DNA of 64,000 bases from NCBI GenBank assembly GCA_027451745.1, contig DAIDIP010000004.1:22932-86931 (forward strand). The letters are read 5' to 3'. Positions 44,933 to 53,388 of the stretch are shown one piece after another (positions within the stretch are counted from its first letter, which is position 1; each line of letters starts with the position of its first letter). The notes beneath the pieces were generated by a model. That model was not told the DNA's origin and did no database searches. It saw only the letters and a list, made by a program, of their open reading frames with translations. The stretch comes from Candidatus Melainabacteria bacterium (GTDB lineage: Bacteria > Cyanobacteriota > Vampirovibrionia > Obscuribacterales > Obscuribacteraceae). The translations under genes were made by a program, and so were the position numbers.

Positions 44933-44946
44933 CTCTGGCGTTTTTT
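44902..44946 (+). terminator. Rho-independent terminator
   Basis: Stem CGCCAGA(A)GCTATT (44902-44915) with AATAGCTCTGGCG (44928-44940), 13 pairs with one bulged A, 12-nt loop, followed by TTTTTTG (44941-44947) and further T-runs. It ends transcripts of the RND operon or, as an attenuator, limits expression of the GH38 gene 84 nt downstream. Confidence 0.9.
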
Positions 44947-45030
44947 GTTTTTTCTTTTTTTGATCTGGCTAATTCAACTCAAAGATAATAGATGTAGAAT
45001 TACAATAGTTTGTTATATGGGAGTTTTTTT

Positions 45031-48000
45031 GTGGAACGTTTTCCTGCTTTAACACGAGCCCGACTTAAACAATTAGCTAGCGACATGAAAGCGCTTATCT
45101 ATAAAGAGCGCCGTCCGGTAGACAAACTTTTGATGGCTGGCCCAACCGAGCGCATAAATTATGAAGCAGGCACTAAGCTCAAATATAAGCCAGTCAAACT
45201 TGGTCAACAACTAGGACCGCAATGGTCTACTTTCTGGTTTGAAATAGAAGCAACCGCGCCAAGTGAATGGGCAGGACAAAGAATTGATTTGCTTTGGAAT
45301 TCGCTTTCAGAAGCTACTTTATGGATTGACGGCTCTCCGGCACAAGGATTGAATTTTCCATATGGAGAAAGGCCTGATGCTGTGTTAACCAAAAAAGCAT
45401 CGCCCAAACATAAATCCTCTTTCTATGTTGAAATGGCATGCAATACACCGTATGGTGTCTGGTTAGAACCCAAATCGCCACATGTGCATCCATTTGCTTT
45501 AGAACAATGTGAAATAGCATTATTCGATCCATTAGCTTGGGAATTATATTTTGATTTTGCTGTATTGCAAGAATTAGAAGCAGAAATGTCTGCTGATAAT
45601 GGAGCAAGCGACATGCCTTTTGCTGGTAAATTGCTTTTTGAATTAAATCGTTTTGCTAATGAATATGATTTGACTAATAAAACTACTTGGACTAAAGCGC
45701 AAAAGATTTTAAAAGAACTCTATAAAGCTCATAATCCTACAGTTGCCCATCATGTGATTGCCACTGGTAATGCCCATTTAGATACAGCCTGGCTATGGCC
45801 TTTAGCTGAAACATATAGAAAGTGTTTGCGTACATGGACCAATCAGCTGGCCATTATGGACACTTACGAAGACTATAAATTTGCTTGCTCTGCAGCTTTT
45901 CATTATCAAATAATGAAAGATAAACATCCAGAAATTTATCGTAGAGCAAAACAAAAAGCAAAAACTGGACAATGGCTTCCTATTGGCGGCACATGGATAG
46001 AGCCTGATTGCAATATTCCATCAGGCGAATCATTAGCTCGTCAATTTATCTTTGGCCAGCGCTTTTTTGAAAAAGAATTTGGTCAACGCTGCAAAGAATT
46101 TTTCAACCCAGATGTTTTTGGGTATAGTGGTCAATTGCCGCAAATAATGAAATTAGCTGGTGTCGATCATTTTATTACAGTAAAGCTACACGAAAACGAA
46201 CTCAATAAACCTCCCCATCATTTATTCTTTTGGGAAGGTATTGATGGTTCGCAAATACTGACTCATTTTCCGGCTTTGCGTTTTTGTAATGTGCCTGCCT
46301 TAGTTTCTGATCTGCGCAATGTTTTTAAGCGCTTCACCGATCATGATTATAGTGATCACTCAATGATCTTATATGGCTACGGCGATGGTGGTGGCGGTCC
46401 TACCAAAGACATGGTAGAAAGACTAAGGCGCTATAAAGATCTGCAAGGCATCCCGAAAACAAAAATGGATAGTCCTCAATCTTTCTTTGATGCTATTAGT
46501 CATACTCACCCTGATCTGCCTAAGCAAGTAGGCGAGATTTATTTTGAATATCATCGTGGTACATATACAAGCCAGGCCTGGATCAAAAAAGCAAATCGTA
46601 AAGCTGAATTCCTTTTGCACGATATTGAATTTCTTTCTACAGTTGCTTTTAGAACAAAAAGAGCCACCTATCCAGTCGAAGAACTAGATGCTTTATGGAA
46701 ACTTGTATTACTCAACCAAATGCATGATATTTTGCCAGGCAGCTCGATTGAAGATGTATATAAGGACGCCAAAGAAGATTTTATTCAAATTGAATCCACA
46801 GGCAATGAATTAAAAGAAAAAGCTATTAGAGCCGTCACTGCTGCATCGACAAATAATAATGGCAAAGGACAGCATGGTTTCATACCTGTAAATACAACTT
46901 CATTTATGCGCGAAGAAGTTTGCCAAACACCAAGCGGCAAATTGGTCATAGCTAAAGCGCCTTCCTATGGACTAGGCGAAATTATTGATCACAAACAAGT
47001 TGATGAAATCGCCCATTTTATTTCACCAACTGTTACTGAACAAAAAAACAAAGTCATTTTAGAAAACGCTTATCTAAGAGCCGCTTTTAATCATGGCGGC
47101 GACTTGATAAGTTTAATAGAAAAAGGATCAGGACGAGAAACGATGTTCAGTTCAGGCAATCGTTTGCAAATATTTGAAGACAAACCACCTGTTTATGACG
47201 CCTGGCAGCTTGAGCTTTATCATCTTGAAACAATAAAAGATTGCCAGCCTGCTCATAAATATTCTATTGTTACCAATGCAGAGTCTGCAGCCCTTTCTTC
47301 TTCGCAGACACTGCCAAGGCAGGCAAAATCTCCTGCAAAAACTGGCGATGAAAATAAGGCATCTAAAAATAAAGGCTATGGTTTACGTGCGGAAATACAA
47401 TTTGAACGCAAAATAAATCAAAATAGTTCAATGATTCAAACTGTGCGGTTGGATGCTGGATCAAGAAGATTAGAATTCCATTGCAATGTTGATTGGCATG
47501 AATCACACAAAGTACTTAAAGTACTTTTCCCCGTCAATGTAAGAGCAATGGAAGCAACTTACGATATTCAGTTTGGATCTTTGCAAAGACCAACACACTT
47601 CAATACGTCTTATGATATGGCTAAATTTGAAGTGCCTGCTCATAAATGGATTGATTTGAGCGAATCAGGTTTTGGTGTATCACTACTAACTGAGTCAAAG
47701 TATGGTTATAGCGTTTTTGCCAATGAAATGCGCATCACTTTGCTACGTTCGTCTAAATTACCTGATCCAAATGCGGATATGGGCAAGCATCAATTTAGTT
47801 ATGCTATTATGCCGCACAAAAACACCTGGCAAGAAGCAGGTATAGTAGCTGAAGCTTATAAATTCAATTCTCCGTTGCTTTGGGCGCATAAAACCCATGG
47901 GTCTTCTCCGGCAATGCATTCTTATTTCTCAATTGAAGATTCTAATTTGGTAATTGACACTGTGAAAAAAGCTGATGAATCAAATGCTGTAATAATGAGA

Positions 48001-48174
48001 CTTTTCGAATGTCATGGTGCTCGTGGTAATGCCAAATTAAAAACCACACTACCATTTAATCATGCTCATTTATGCAATTTGCTGGAAGACGAAATTAAAA
48101 CAATAAACATCGTAAACAATGAAATTGAATTACCATATACTCCATTCCAAATCATCACTGTAAAGCTAAGTTGA
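45031..48174 (+). CDS. GH38 family alpha-mannosidase
   Basis: Cytoplasmic glycoside hydrolase, 1047 aa from GTG 45031 (GGGAG at 7 nt; the TTG at 45010 is upstream of this ribosome site). Zinc and catalytic residues are visible: ATGNAHLDTAWLWPLAETY (His-x-Asp), IEPDCNIPSGESLARQF, the nucleophile region FNPDVFGYSGQLPQ and NQMHDILPGSSIEDVY. The C-terminal half is the beta-sandwich part. It trims alpha-linked mannose. A Ser/Lys-rich insert near residues 755-785 breaks the sandwich domain. It links to the mannose/heptose glycan theme of the window. Confidence 0.92.
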   Translation: MERFPALTRARLKQLASDMKALIYKERRPVDKLLMAGPTERINYEAGTKLKYKPVKLGQQLGPQWSTFWFEIEATAPSEWAGQRIDLLWNSLSEATLWIDGSPAQGLNFPYGERPDAVLTKKASPKHKSSFYVEMACNTPYGVWLEPKSPHVHPFALEQCEIALFDPLAWELYFDFAVLQELEAEMSADNGASDMPFAGKLLFELNRFANEYDLTNKTTWTKAQKILKELYKAHNPTVAHHVIATGNAHLDTAWLWPLAETYRKCLRTWTNQLAIMDTYEDYKFACSAAFHYQIMKDKHPEIYRRAKQKAKTGQWLPIGGTWIEPDCNIPSGESLARQFIFGQRFFEKEFGQRCKEFFNPDVFGYSGQLPQIMKLAGVDHFITVKLHENELNKPPHHLFFWEGIDGSQILTHFPALRFCNVPALVSDLRNVFKRFTDHDYSDHSMILYGYGDGGGGPTKDMVERLRRYKDLQGIPKTKMDSPQSFFDAISHTHPDLPKQVGEIYFEYHRGTYTSQAWIKKANRKAEFLLHDIEFLSTVAFRTKRATYPVEELDALWKLVLLNQMHDILPGSSIEDVYKDAKEDFIQIESTGNELKEKAIRAVTAASTNNNGKGQHGFIPVNTTSFMREEVCQTPSGKLVIAKAPSYGLGEIIDHKQVDEIAHFISPTVTEQKNKVILENAYLRAAFNHGGDLISLIEKGSGRETMFSSGNRLQIFEDKPPVYDAWQLELYHLETIKDCQPAHKYSIVTNAESAALSSSQTLPRQAKSPAKTGDENKASKNKGYGLRAEIQFERKINQNSSMIQTVRLDAGSRRLEFHCNVDWHESHKVLKVLFPVNVRAMEATYDIQFGSLQRPTHFNTSYDMAKFEVPAHKWIDLSESGFGVSLLTESKYGYSVFANEMRITLLRSSKLPDPNADMGKHQFSYAIMPHKNTWQEAGIVAEAYKFNSPLLWAHKTHGSSPAMHSYFSIEDSNLVIDTVKKADESNAVIMRLFECHGARGNAKLKTTLPFNHAHLCNLLEDEIKTINIVNNEIELPYTPFQIITVKLS

Positions 48175-48215
48175 TTCTTGCAAGAAATAAATTTGGATTC
48201 TAGGGAGGGAAATAT

Positions 48216-49217
48216 ATGACTACAAGTATAAAAACAAAAATACACGGAATTCGCATTGAGCAATATGGCGGGCCAGAGGTAATGAAATTTTCTGAATTTG
48301 AATTGCCTCAGCTTGCACCCGGTGAGGCACGAGTAAAACTTTATACAGCTGGTTTGAATTTTATCGATATCTATCGAAGGAAAGGCACATATAGATACAA
48401 CATTGATGTGCCCTACACCCCTGGCTTAGAAGGTGCCGGCATAGTTGAAGAAATTGCACCTGGGGTAACAGAAGTAAAAGTTGGCGATAAAGTAGCTTTT
48501 TCTTATGGACCAGGCTCATATGCGCAAGCAATAAATATTCCAGCCAAAAATCTTATTGCTGTTCCTTCTGGACTAAATTTTGAACAAGCAGCCGCATTTC
48601 CATTACAAGGTATGACTGCTCATTATTTATTACATGAATTCTATAAGCTCAAACCTGGTGAAACAGTACTTATTCATGCCGCTGCTGGCGGCATGGGTTG
48701 GTTATTAGTGCAATGGGCTAAACATTTAGGTGCTCGCGTAATAGGCACAGTATCAAGCGAAGAAAAGGCACAAATTGCCAAAGGTGCTGGAGCTGATGAA
48801 GTAATTATTTATACCAAACAAGACTTTGTCCAAGAAAGCAAAAAGCTTACAAACGACAAAGGTCCTGAATTTATTATTGATGGTGTTGGCAAAGACACAT
48901 TTACTAAAGACCTTGAAGCAGTGGCAAAGCGCGGACACATAGTAATATTTGGTGCTGCCAGCGGACCTGCTGAGCCTTTGATGCCCAATTCATTACAGAG
49001 CCGTTGTGTTACAGTATCTGGCGGTACATTATTCAACTATTTGGATACACGCGAAGAATTGCTCATGCGAGCCAATAGTGTTTTGCAAGGCATCAAAGAA
49101 GGTTGGTTGCGTTTGAAAATAGATCATGTCCTTGACCTAAAAGATGCCGCCAAAGCCCACGAATTGATGGAAAATAGAAAAACAACCGGTAAAGTTATAC
49201 TCAAATGTGCTGACTAA
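48216..49217 (+). CDS. Zinc-free NADPH:quinone oxidoreductase (MDR family)
   Basis: 333 aa, preceded by AGGGAGGG. The core of quinone oxidoreductases is complete: GLNFIDIYRRKGTY, PYTPGLEGAGIVEE, AAFPLQGMTAHYLL and the NADPH-binding VLIHAAAGGMGWLLVQWAKH. No structural-zinc cysteines are present. It reduces quinones with NADPH, probably protecting against oxidative stress. It follows the GH38 gene by 41 bp on the same strand and may be co-transcribed. Confidence 0.92.
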   Translation: MTTSIKTKIHGIRIEQYGGPEVMKFSEFELPQLAPGEARVKLYTAGLNFIDIYRRKGTYRYNIDVPYTPGLEGAGIVEEIAPGVTEVKVGDKVAFSYGPGSYAQAINIPAKNLIAVPSGLNFEQAAAFPLQGMTAHYLLHEFYKLKPGETVLIHAAAGGMGWLLVQWAKHLGARVIGTVSSEEKAQIAKGAGADEVIIYTKQDFVQESKKLTNDKGPEFIIDGVGKDTFTKDLEAVAKRGHIVIFGAASGPAEPLMPNSLQSRCVTVSGGTLFNYLDTREELLMRANSVLQGIKEGWLRLKIDHVLDLKDAAKAHELMENRKTTGKVILKCAD

Positions 49218-49274
49218 AATAGACCAAAGATCAAATAAGTGCCCAAGGGAGATCTATTGAAACGAGGCATGCCA

Positions 49275-49404
49275 AAAATCGGAAATATTCATGAAATTAT
49301 ATTACATCAGGGTTTCGGGATTTTCTGATCTCTCAAAATCCTTACTGTTCAAGCCTTTATAGAAGTTCAAAAGTCTGCCTTTTTTGCTTAACATGAAATG
49401 ACAT
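49275..49404 (-). repeat. 130-nt conserved intergenic element, copy B
   Basis: Inverse copy of 26460-26589. Identical blocks are 49380-49404 and 49283-49311. The internal stem is perfect here: GGATTTT (49318-49324) against AAAATCC (49335-49341) on the plus strand. It begins 63 nt after the stop of the minus-strand LOG gene and runs in that gene's direction, in the gap between it and the convergent oxidoreductase gene. Nothing else is seen in 49218-49467. Confidence 0.85.
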
Positions 49405-49467
49405 ACACTCCAAATAGTATATGGCAATGAGGATTAATGTTTCAAATTTCGCTTTGAGATCTGCTAA

Positions 49468-50043
49468 TTATGATCGCTCATAATAGCGTTCGCGTGCTGT
49501 GTGTTTATACTCTTGCATTCTTTTTAGTAAATCGCTAACAGAATCGGAAACCAAAACTAAATCTCTGTGTTCTTGGGTGATGAATTCACATTTAGCTGAG
49601 TCATCAAAAAATTTAAGCAGCGGATCAAAATATCCTTCTATATTCAATATTCCGCAAGGCTTTTTATGTATACCTAATATTGACCAAGTTAATACTTCAC
49701 AAAATTCTTCTAGTGTGCCATAGCCACCGGGTATGGCAATAAATCCGTCAGACAATTCCGCCATTTTTGCTTTACGCTCATGCATAGACTTAACTATTGT
49801 AAGAAGTGTCAGTCCTTTATGCGATACTTCTTTTTTAACTAGATCTTCTGGAATAACGCCTATTACTTTGCCCCCGGCTGCCAGTGCGGCATCCGCTAGT
49901 GCACCCATAAGTCCAACATGTCCACCACCATAAATTAACTCAAGACCGCTTTTTGCAATTTGTGTACCCATCTCAATTGCAGCTGCTTTAAATGCAGGCT
50001 TATTACCGTATTTTGATCCACAAAAAACACAAATACTGCGCAT
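49468..50043 (-). CDS. LOG family protein (nucleotide 5'-monophosphate phosphoribohydrolase)
   Basis: 191 aa. The lysine-decarboxylase-like motif PGGYGTLEEFCEVLTW is intact, and the N-terminal strand IYGGGHVGLMGALADAAL carries the phosphate loop. The family releases a base from nucleoside 5'-monophosphates (cytokinin activation in plants); in bacteria the natural substrate is often AMP or unknown. The start ATG lies at the edge of the short promoter region shared with the divergent toxin-antitoxin operon. Confidence 0.9.
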   Translation of the reverse strand: MRSICVFCGSKYGNKPAFKAAAIEMGTQIAKSGLELIYGGGHVGLMGALADAALAAGGKVIGVIPEDLVKKEVSHKGLTLLTIVKSMHERKAKMAELSDGFIAIPGGYGTLEEFCEVLTWSILGIHKKPCGILNIEGYFDPLLKFFDDSAKCEFITQEHRDLVLVSDSVSDLLKRMQEYKHTARERYYERS

Positions 50044-50084
50044 ATGATTGTTTGCCTTTTAATTCTTCCCCATAATAGAGCTTA

Positions 50085-50131
50085 TTGTAGCAATAATCGT
50101 TTTCTGGTATAATTAAACTAGTTCAAACTAG
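50085..50131 (+). promoter_or_regulatory. Promoter and repeat operator of the toxin-antitoxin operon
   Basis: An extended -10 TGGTATAAT (50105-50113) lies 17 bp after TTGTAG (50085-50090). Just downstream are two copies of AAACTAG (50115-50121 and 50125-50131) with a 10-bp period, one in a palindrome AACTAGTT. This is where a Phd/YefM-type antitoxin would bind to repress its own operon. Confidence 0.6.
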
Positions 50132-50147
50132 ATTAAGGGAGAAACCA

Positions 50148-50393
50148 ATGGAGACTGTGGGCGCTTTTGAAGCCAAGACACATCTGTCTGATTTGCTTGA
50201 TAGAGTTAGCAAAGGGGAGACGATTACTATCACCAGACATGGTGTCCCCGCAGCACTTTTGACTCCTGTTGGAAAAACAAATCATAAATTAACGCACAAA
50301 GAAATTCTTGAAGGCATGCGGGAATTGCGTAAGAAAGTAAAGCCTGACAGAATGACAGTGCGCGAAATGATTGAAGAAGGAAGACGCTTTTGA
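50148..50393 (+). CDS. Phd/YefM-family antitoxin
   Basis: 81 aa, beginning METVGAFEAKTHLSDLLDRV, the family's DNA-binding and dimerising fold, then KGETITITRHGVPAALLTPV. The C-terminal helix, which wraps the toxin, is charged (HKEILEGMRELRKKVKPDR). It is preceded by AAGGGAG. Its stop overlaps the toxin start (TTGA), so the pair is translationally coupled. Confidence 0.9.
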   Translation: METVGAFEAKTHLSDLLDRVSKGETITITRHGVPAALLTPVGKTNHKLTHKEILEGMRELRKKVKPDRMTVREMIEEGRRF

Positions 50394-50830
50394 CTCATAT
50401 AGTTGTTGATGCATCTATAGCCCTTGCTTGGTGTTTCCCTGATGAAGCAAATCAATATGCGGATGCCGTGTTAGTTGCTCTTGAAGGCCGGCAAATTCTA
50501 GTTCCGGCGATATGGGTATTAGAAATCACAAACGCTATATCTGTTGCTGAACGACGGAAGCGTATTAATTTGCCAGAGATTCGGCGCTTTGTCGAGCTTT
50601 TGGAAGGATTAACCATCAATGAGGATTCATTATCAATATCGAAAAGCGTAAATAATATCCTGCCACTGACCCAAGAATACAATCTTTCCGCTTACGATGC
50701 CTCATATATGGCAGCAGCAATGCGTCATGGTGCACCACTGGCGACTTTAGATGCCAAATTAAAAAAAGCGGCCGGAAAAGCAGGGGTGGAGATACTATCC
50801 GTAACGCAATTGCGTAAAACATCAATATAA
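50390..50830 (+). CDS. vapC: PIN-domain toxin (VapC-like)
   Basis: 146 aa, TTG start overlapping the antitoxin stop. The four acidic residues of the PIN nuclease centre are at D7 (HIVVDASIALAW), E45 (WVLEITNAI), D103 (SAYDASYMA) and D121 (LATLDAKL). Toxins of this type cleave RNA, often initiator tRNA or rRNA. The initiator tRNA of this organism lies at 15763. Whether it is the target is unknown. Confidence 0.88.
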   Translation: MTHIVVDASIALAWCFPDEANQYADAVLVALEGRQILVPAIWVLEITNAISVAERRKRINLPEIRRFVELLEGLTINEDSLSISKSVNNILPLTQEYNLSAYDASYMAAAMRHGAPLATLDAKLKKAAGKAGVEILSVTQLRKTSI

Positions 50831-50907
50831 TAGTTCTAAGGCTAATTCTGATTCAAGCCAGCAATATGGTTCTTTGGCAAAAGACTTAAGATGCTAGTTT
50901 ATTCACG

Positions 50908-53328
50908 CTATTGTCTACTTTTTAGCCCAGCAATTATGGCTTGCTCTCTTTTTACTTCTTCTTTTGTACCTATTTTTGTCAAAATAGCTAACAATGATTC
51001 ATGTGTTGATAAAAGTCCTGGATAAAGATCAGCAGCTTTATTATAAGTAGTCAAAGCCCCCTTTAAATCGTTTTGATTAATTTGCGCTTTACCGAGCAGT
51101 AAATATGCTTCGACATAATATGGATTTATTTCTATGGCTTTATTGGCTGCTTCTATAGCCAATTTATTTTCTTTTCGCTTTAAAGCAATATTGCCTAATA
51201 AAATATAAGCACGGAAAGCTTTAGCATTTATACCAATAGCATTATTGGCATTCTTTTCTGCACCGGCTAAATCATTCTTGGCAAAAAGAACATCAGCTAA
51301 TTGACAGTAAGCATCTGAATGAGGTGAATTTGTTTTGTCGCATATTATAATTGCTTGATTGGCTGCCTCTTCTGCTTTGGCAGTATCACCTTTACCCAAA
51401 TAAGCTCGCGACAAGCACAAATATACAAACGGCTCCGGCTGTGTACTTACGTTATTCTTAGCTCCACCATTAGCTACTATTTCATTCAGCAGCACCAGAG
51501 CTTCATCATAGCGCCCGATACGCAACAATGTATCAATATAGTTGATTTTCTGGACGGACTTTTCTTCTGCCGACAGGGCGCAATAGGCTGCGTCTAGATT
51601 TTTAGATCCATCTTTACTTAAATCTCTAAGAGCAATTGCTTGAGCAGTCATGAATTTATTTAAGTTGACATTCGCAGTGTTTTTATCTATTTCACTAACA
51701 GCAATAAATTGATTGGCAGAATCTGCATACCTTCCTTCTTTAAATAACAAAGTCGCCAGCCCTTTGATAATCTCTACACGCGTGGGCGATACTGTCGAAT
51801 CAACTGGTTGTGTGAGTTGATGCAAAGCAAGCGCAGTTACAAAAGCAGCCTCTGCTTGTAAATAATCATCTAATTGCGCTTCACAGCCTCCCAAGGCTAT
51901 TAAGCTGGCGACTGAATTAGAGTTGATATTGAGTGCTCTTTTATATTCTTTGGCTGCTCCTTCATAGTCTTTTCTAGCTACCAGTAAGGCAGCAATTTTT
52001 GTATGAGGTTCAGCATTATTAGGATTTAAATTAGCTGCCTGCTTGTATGCTTCTATAGCTTTGTCTGTTTGTTTGGCTGCAGCTAATGCATCTCCCAGGC
52101 GTATTTTTATCAAAGCATTCTTTGGTAATTTGGCAGCAGATTTATTTAATTCGCTAATCAAGTCATCAAATTTGCCCATTTGAATTGACAAAGCAGTTAA
52201 TTGTGAAACAGCAGTCATATTTTCTGGATTGAGATCTATAGCTTTTTTAAGACTTGCCACAGCCTCGCTTTGATTGCCATCAGCTATTTGCAAAGCGGCC
52301 AATTCAACTAAATCAGCAGATTTATCTGTGCTGCAATTCACAGCTTTCTTTTGTTCAGCAATAGCAGCTTGTAAATCACCAGTCTTATGCAGAATAAAAG
52401 CAAGCTGACGATATATTTGACTATTTTCAGAGTCTATAGCAACAGCTTTTCTCAATTCACGAGCAGCTTCTTTTAATCGCCATTGTTGAATATAGATATT
52501 AGCCAATTGTCTATAATTAGCGGCGTTACGCGGATTATGAGCAATGGCTTGCTTGGCAATATCAATTGCTTGATCATAGTCACTATTAGCCAAATAAAGA
52601 GCTATTAAAGCGGTTGTTGCTTCAGTAAGCTTAGGTTCTATTTCTAGCGCTTTACTATAATTCTGTTTCGCTTCATTAGCTTGATTGAGCCACCTTTCTT
52701 GTAAAAAAGCAATTGTGCGGTAACCCCAAGCAAAATCAGGTGCTAATTCAACTGCTCTTTTGGTGTAAGCAATTGAAACTTGTGGTTTGCCTTGTTTGCC
52801 AGAAAGGGTAGCAAAAGCATAATTCACAAAAGCATCGTTCATTGCTGAAGCGGGAATAGTTTGCAATTTGCTTTGTGCTAGATCTAATTTTTGATTGCAC
52901 AAATAAGAAAAAGCTTGTATAAGCGTTAAATTGACTGCTGTATTAGAGGCAGCACCGCTAGCAGAAGTCTTATATGAATCAACAAGCTTATTGAGATCAT
53001 CACATTTTTGTAAATATAAATAGGCAAACGCTAACCATGCAGCTTGTCTGTCCGCTTTTTCGCTACTAACTTTGCTAGACAATTTATTTGCTAATTCAGC
53101 AAATCGTCCTTGATTTACTAAATGCACATCCAGAGGACTTAAACCAAGTCCTCTGGTATAAATTTCACCCTTAGGCAATTCTATAGAGCTTGTAATTTCG
53201 GTAGCTCCACTTGGTGCTGATTGAGAAACACATAACGCGCTTAACGGACAAGAGAGAGAAAAAATAGTCAGTGAAAGACTAACAATCAGCCGGAAATTAT
53301 TTCTATTGCTAATATTCTTATTGCCCAT
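50908..53328 (-). CDS. Secreted multi-TPR protein
   Basis: 806 aa with a signal peptide (RLIVSLSLTIFSLSCPLSALC) and about fifteen TPR units, for example PKVSIAYTKRAVELAPDFAW-like segments, NYRQLANIYIQQWRLKEAAR and EPHTKIAALLVARKDYEGAA. It should be a long superhelical scaffold in the periplasm. No enzyme domain is seen. It shares style with the other secreted TPR proteins here (12476-13429, 28636-29280). Its promoter region carries the GC-rich repeat. Confidence 0.88.
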   Translation of the reverse strand: MGNKNISNRNNFRLIVSLSLTIFSLSCPLSALCVSQSAPSGATEITSSIELPKGEIYTRGLGLSPLDVHLVNQGRFAELANKLSSKVSSEKADRQAAWLAFAYLYLQKCDDLNKLVDSYKTSASGAASNTAVNLTLIQAFSYLCNQKLDLAQSKLQTIPASAMNDAFVNYAFATLSGKQGKPQVSIAYTKRAVELAPDFAWGYRTIAFLQERWLNQANEAKQNYSKALEIEPKLTEATTALIALYLANSDYDQAIDIAKQAIAHNPRNAANYRQLANIYIQQWRLKEAARELRKAVAIDSENSQIYRQLAFILHKTGDLQAAIAEQKKAVNCSTDKSADLVELAALQIADGNQSEAVASLKKAIDLNPENMTAVSQLTALSIQMGKFDDLISELNKSAAKLPKNALIKIRLGDALAAAKQTDKAIEAYKQAANLNPNNAEPHTKIAALLVARKDYEGAAKEYKRALNINSNSVASLIALGGCEAQLDDYLQAEAAFVTALALHQLTQPVDSTVSPTRVEIIKGLATLLFKEGRYADSANQFIAVSEIDKNTANVNLNKFMTAQAIALRDLSKDGSKNLDAAYCALSAEEKSVQKINYIDTLLRIGRYDEALVLLNEIVANGGAKNNVSTQPEPFVYLCLSRAYLGKGDTAKAEEAANQAIIICDKTNSPHSDAYCQLADVLFAKNDLAGAEKNANNAIGINAKAFRAYILLGNIALKRKENKLAIEAANKAIEINPYYVEAYLLLGKAQINQNDLKGALTTYNKAADLYPGLLSTHESLLAILTKIGTKEEVKREQAIIAGLKSRQ

Positions 53329-53356
53329 TAGACTTCTGCCTTTCTCCTTATATAGA

Positions 53357-53384
53357 CGCTGCCTCGCCTCAGTCCCTTCAGCTC
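53357..53384. repeat. GC-rich intergenic element, second copy
   Basis: 27 of 28 bases match 31936-31963, including an exact 23-mer that contains CCTCGCCTCAGTCCCTTC. It lies between the mutS stop and the start of the large TPR gene. TTAAGCG ends are not seen here. Confidence 0.6.
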
Positions 53385-53388
53385 TCCT

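Larger units (their letters stand above)
44741..44946 (+). ncRNA. Structured leader or small RNA before the GH38 gene
   Basis: The 304-bp gap 44727-45030 holds a folded region. GCGCAG (44745-44750) pairs with CTGCGT (44884-44889). Inside, CAAGGAT (44847-44853) pairs with ATCCTTG (44864-44870), but the same ATCCTT can instead pair with AAGGAT (44875-44880). A strong terminator follows at 44902-44946. Alternative pairing plus terminator is the layout of a riboswitch or attenuator, but no known riboswitch core was recognised. It could also be an independent small RNA or the operon's 3' end. Confidence 0.45.

Noticed and set aside
44741-44946. 6S RNA, SRP RNA, RNase P RNA or tmRNA
   Set aside because: None of their core sequences or overall folds could be matched by eye.
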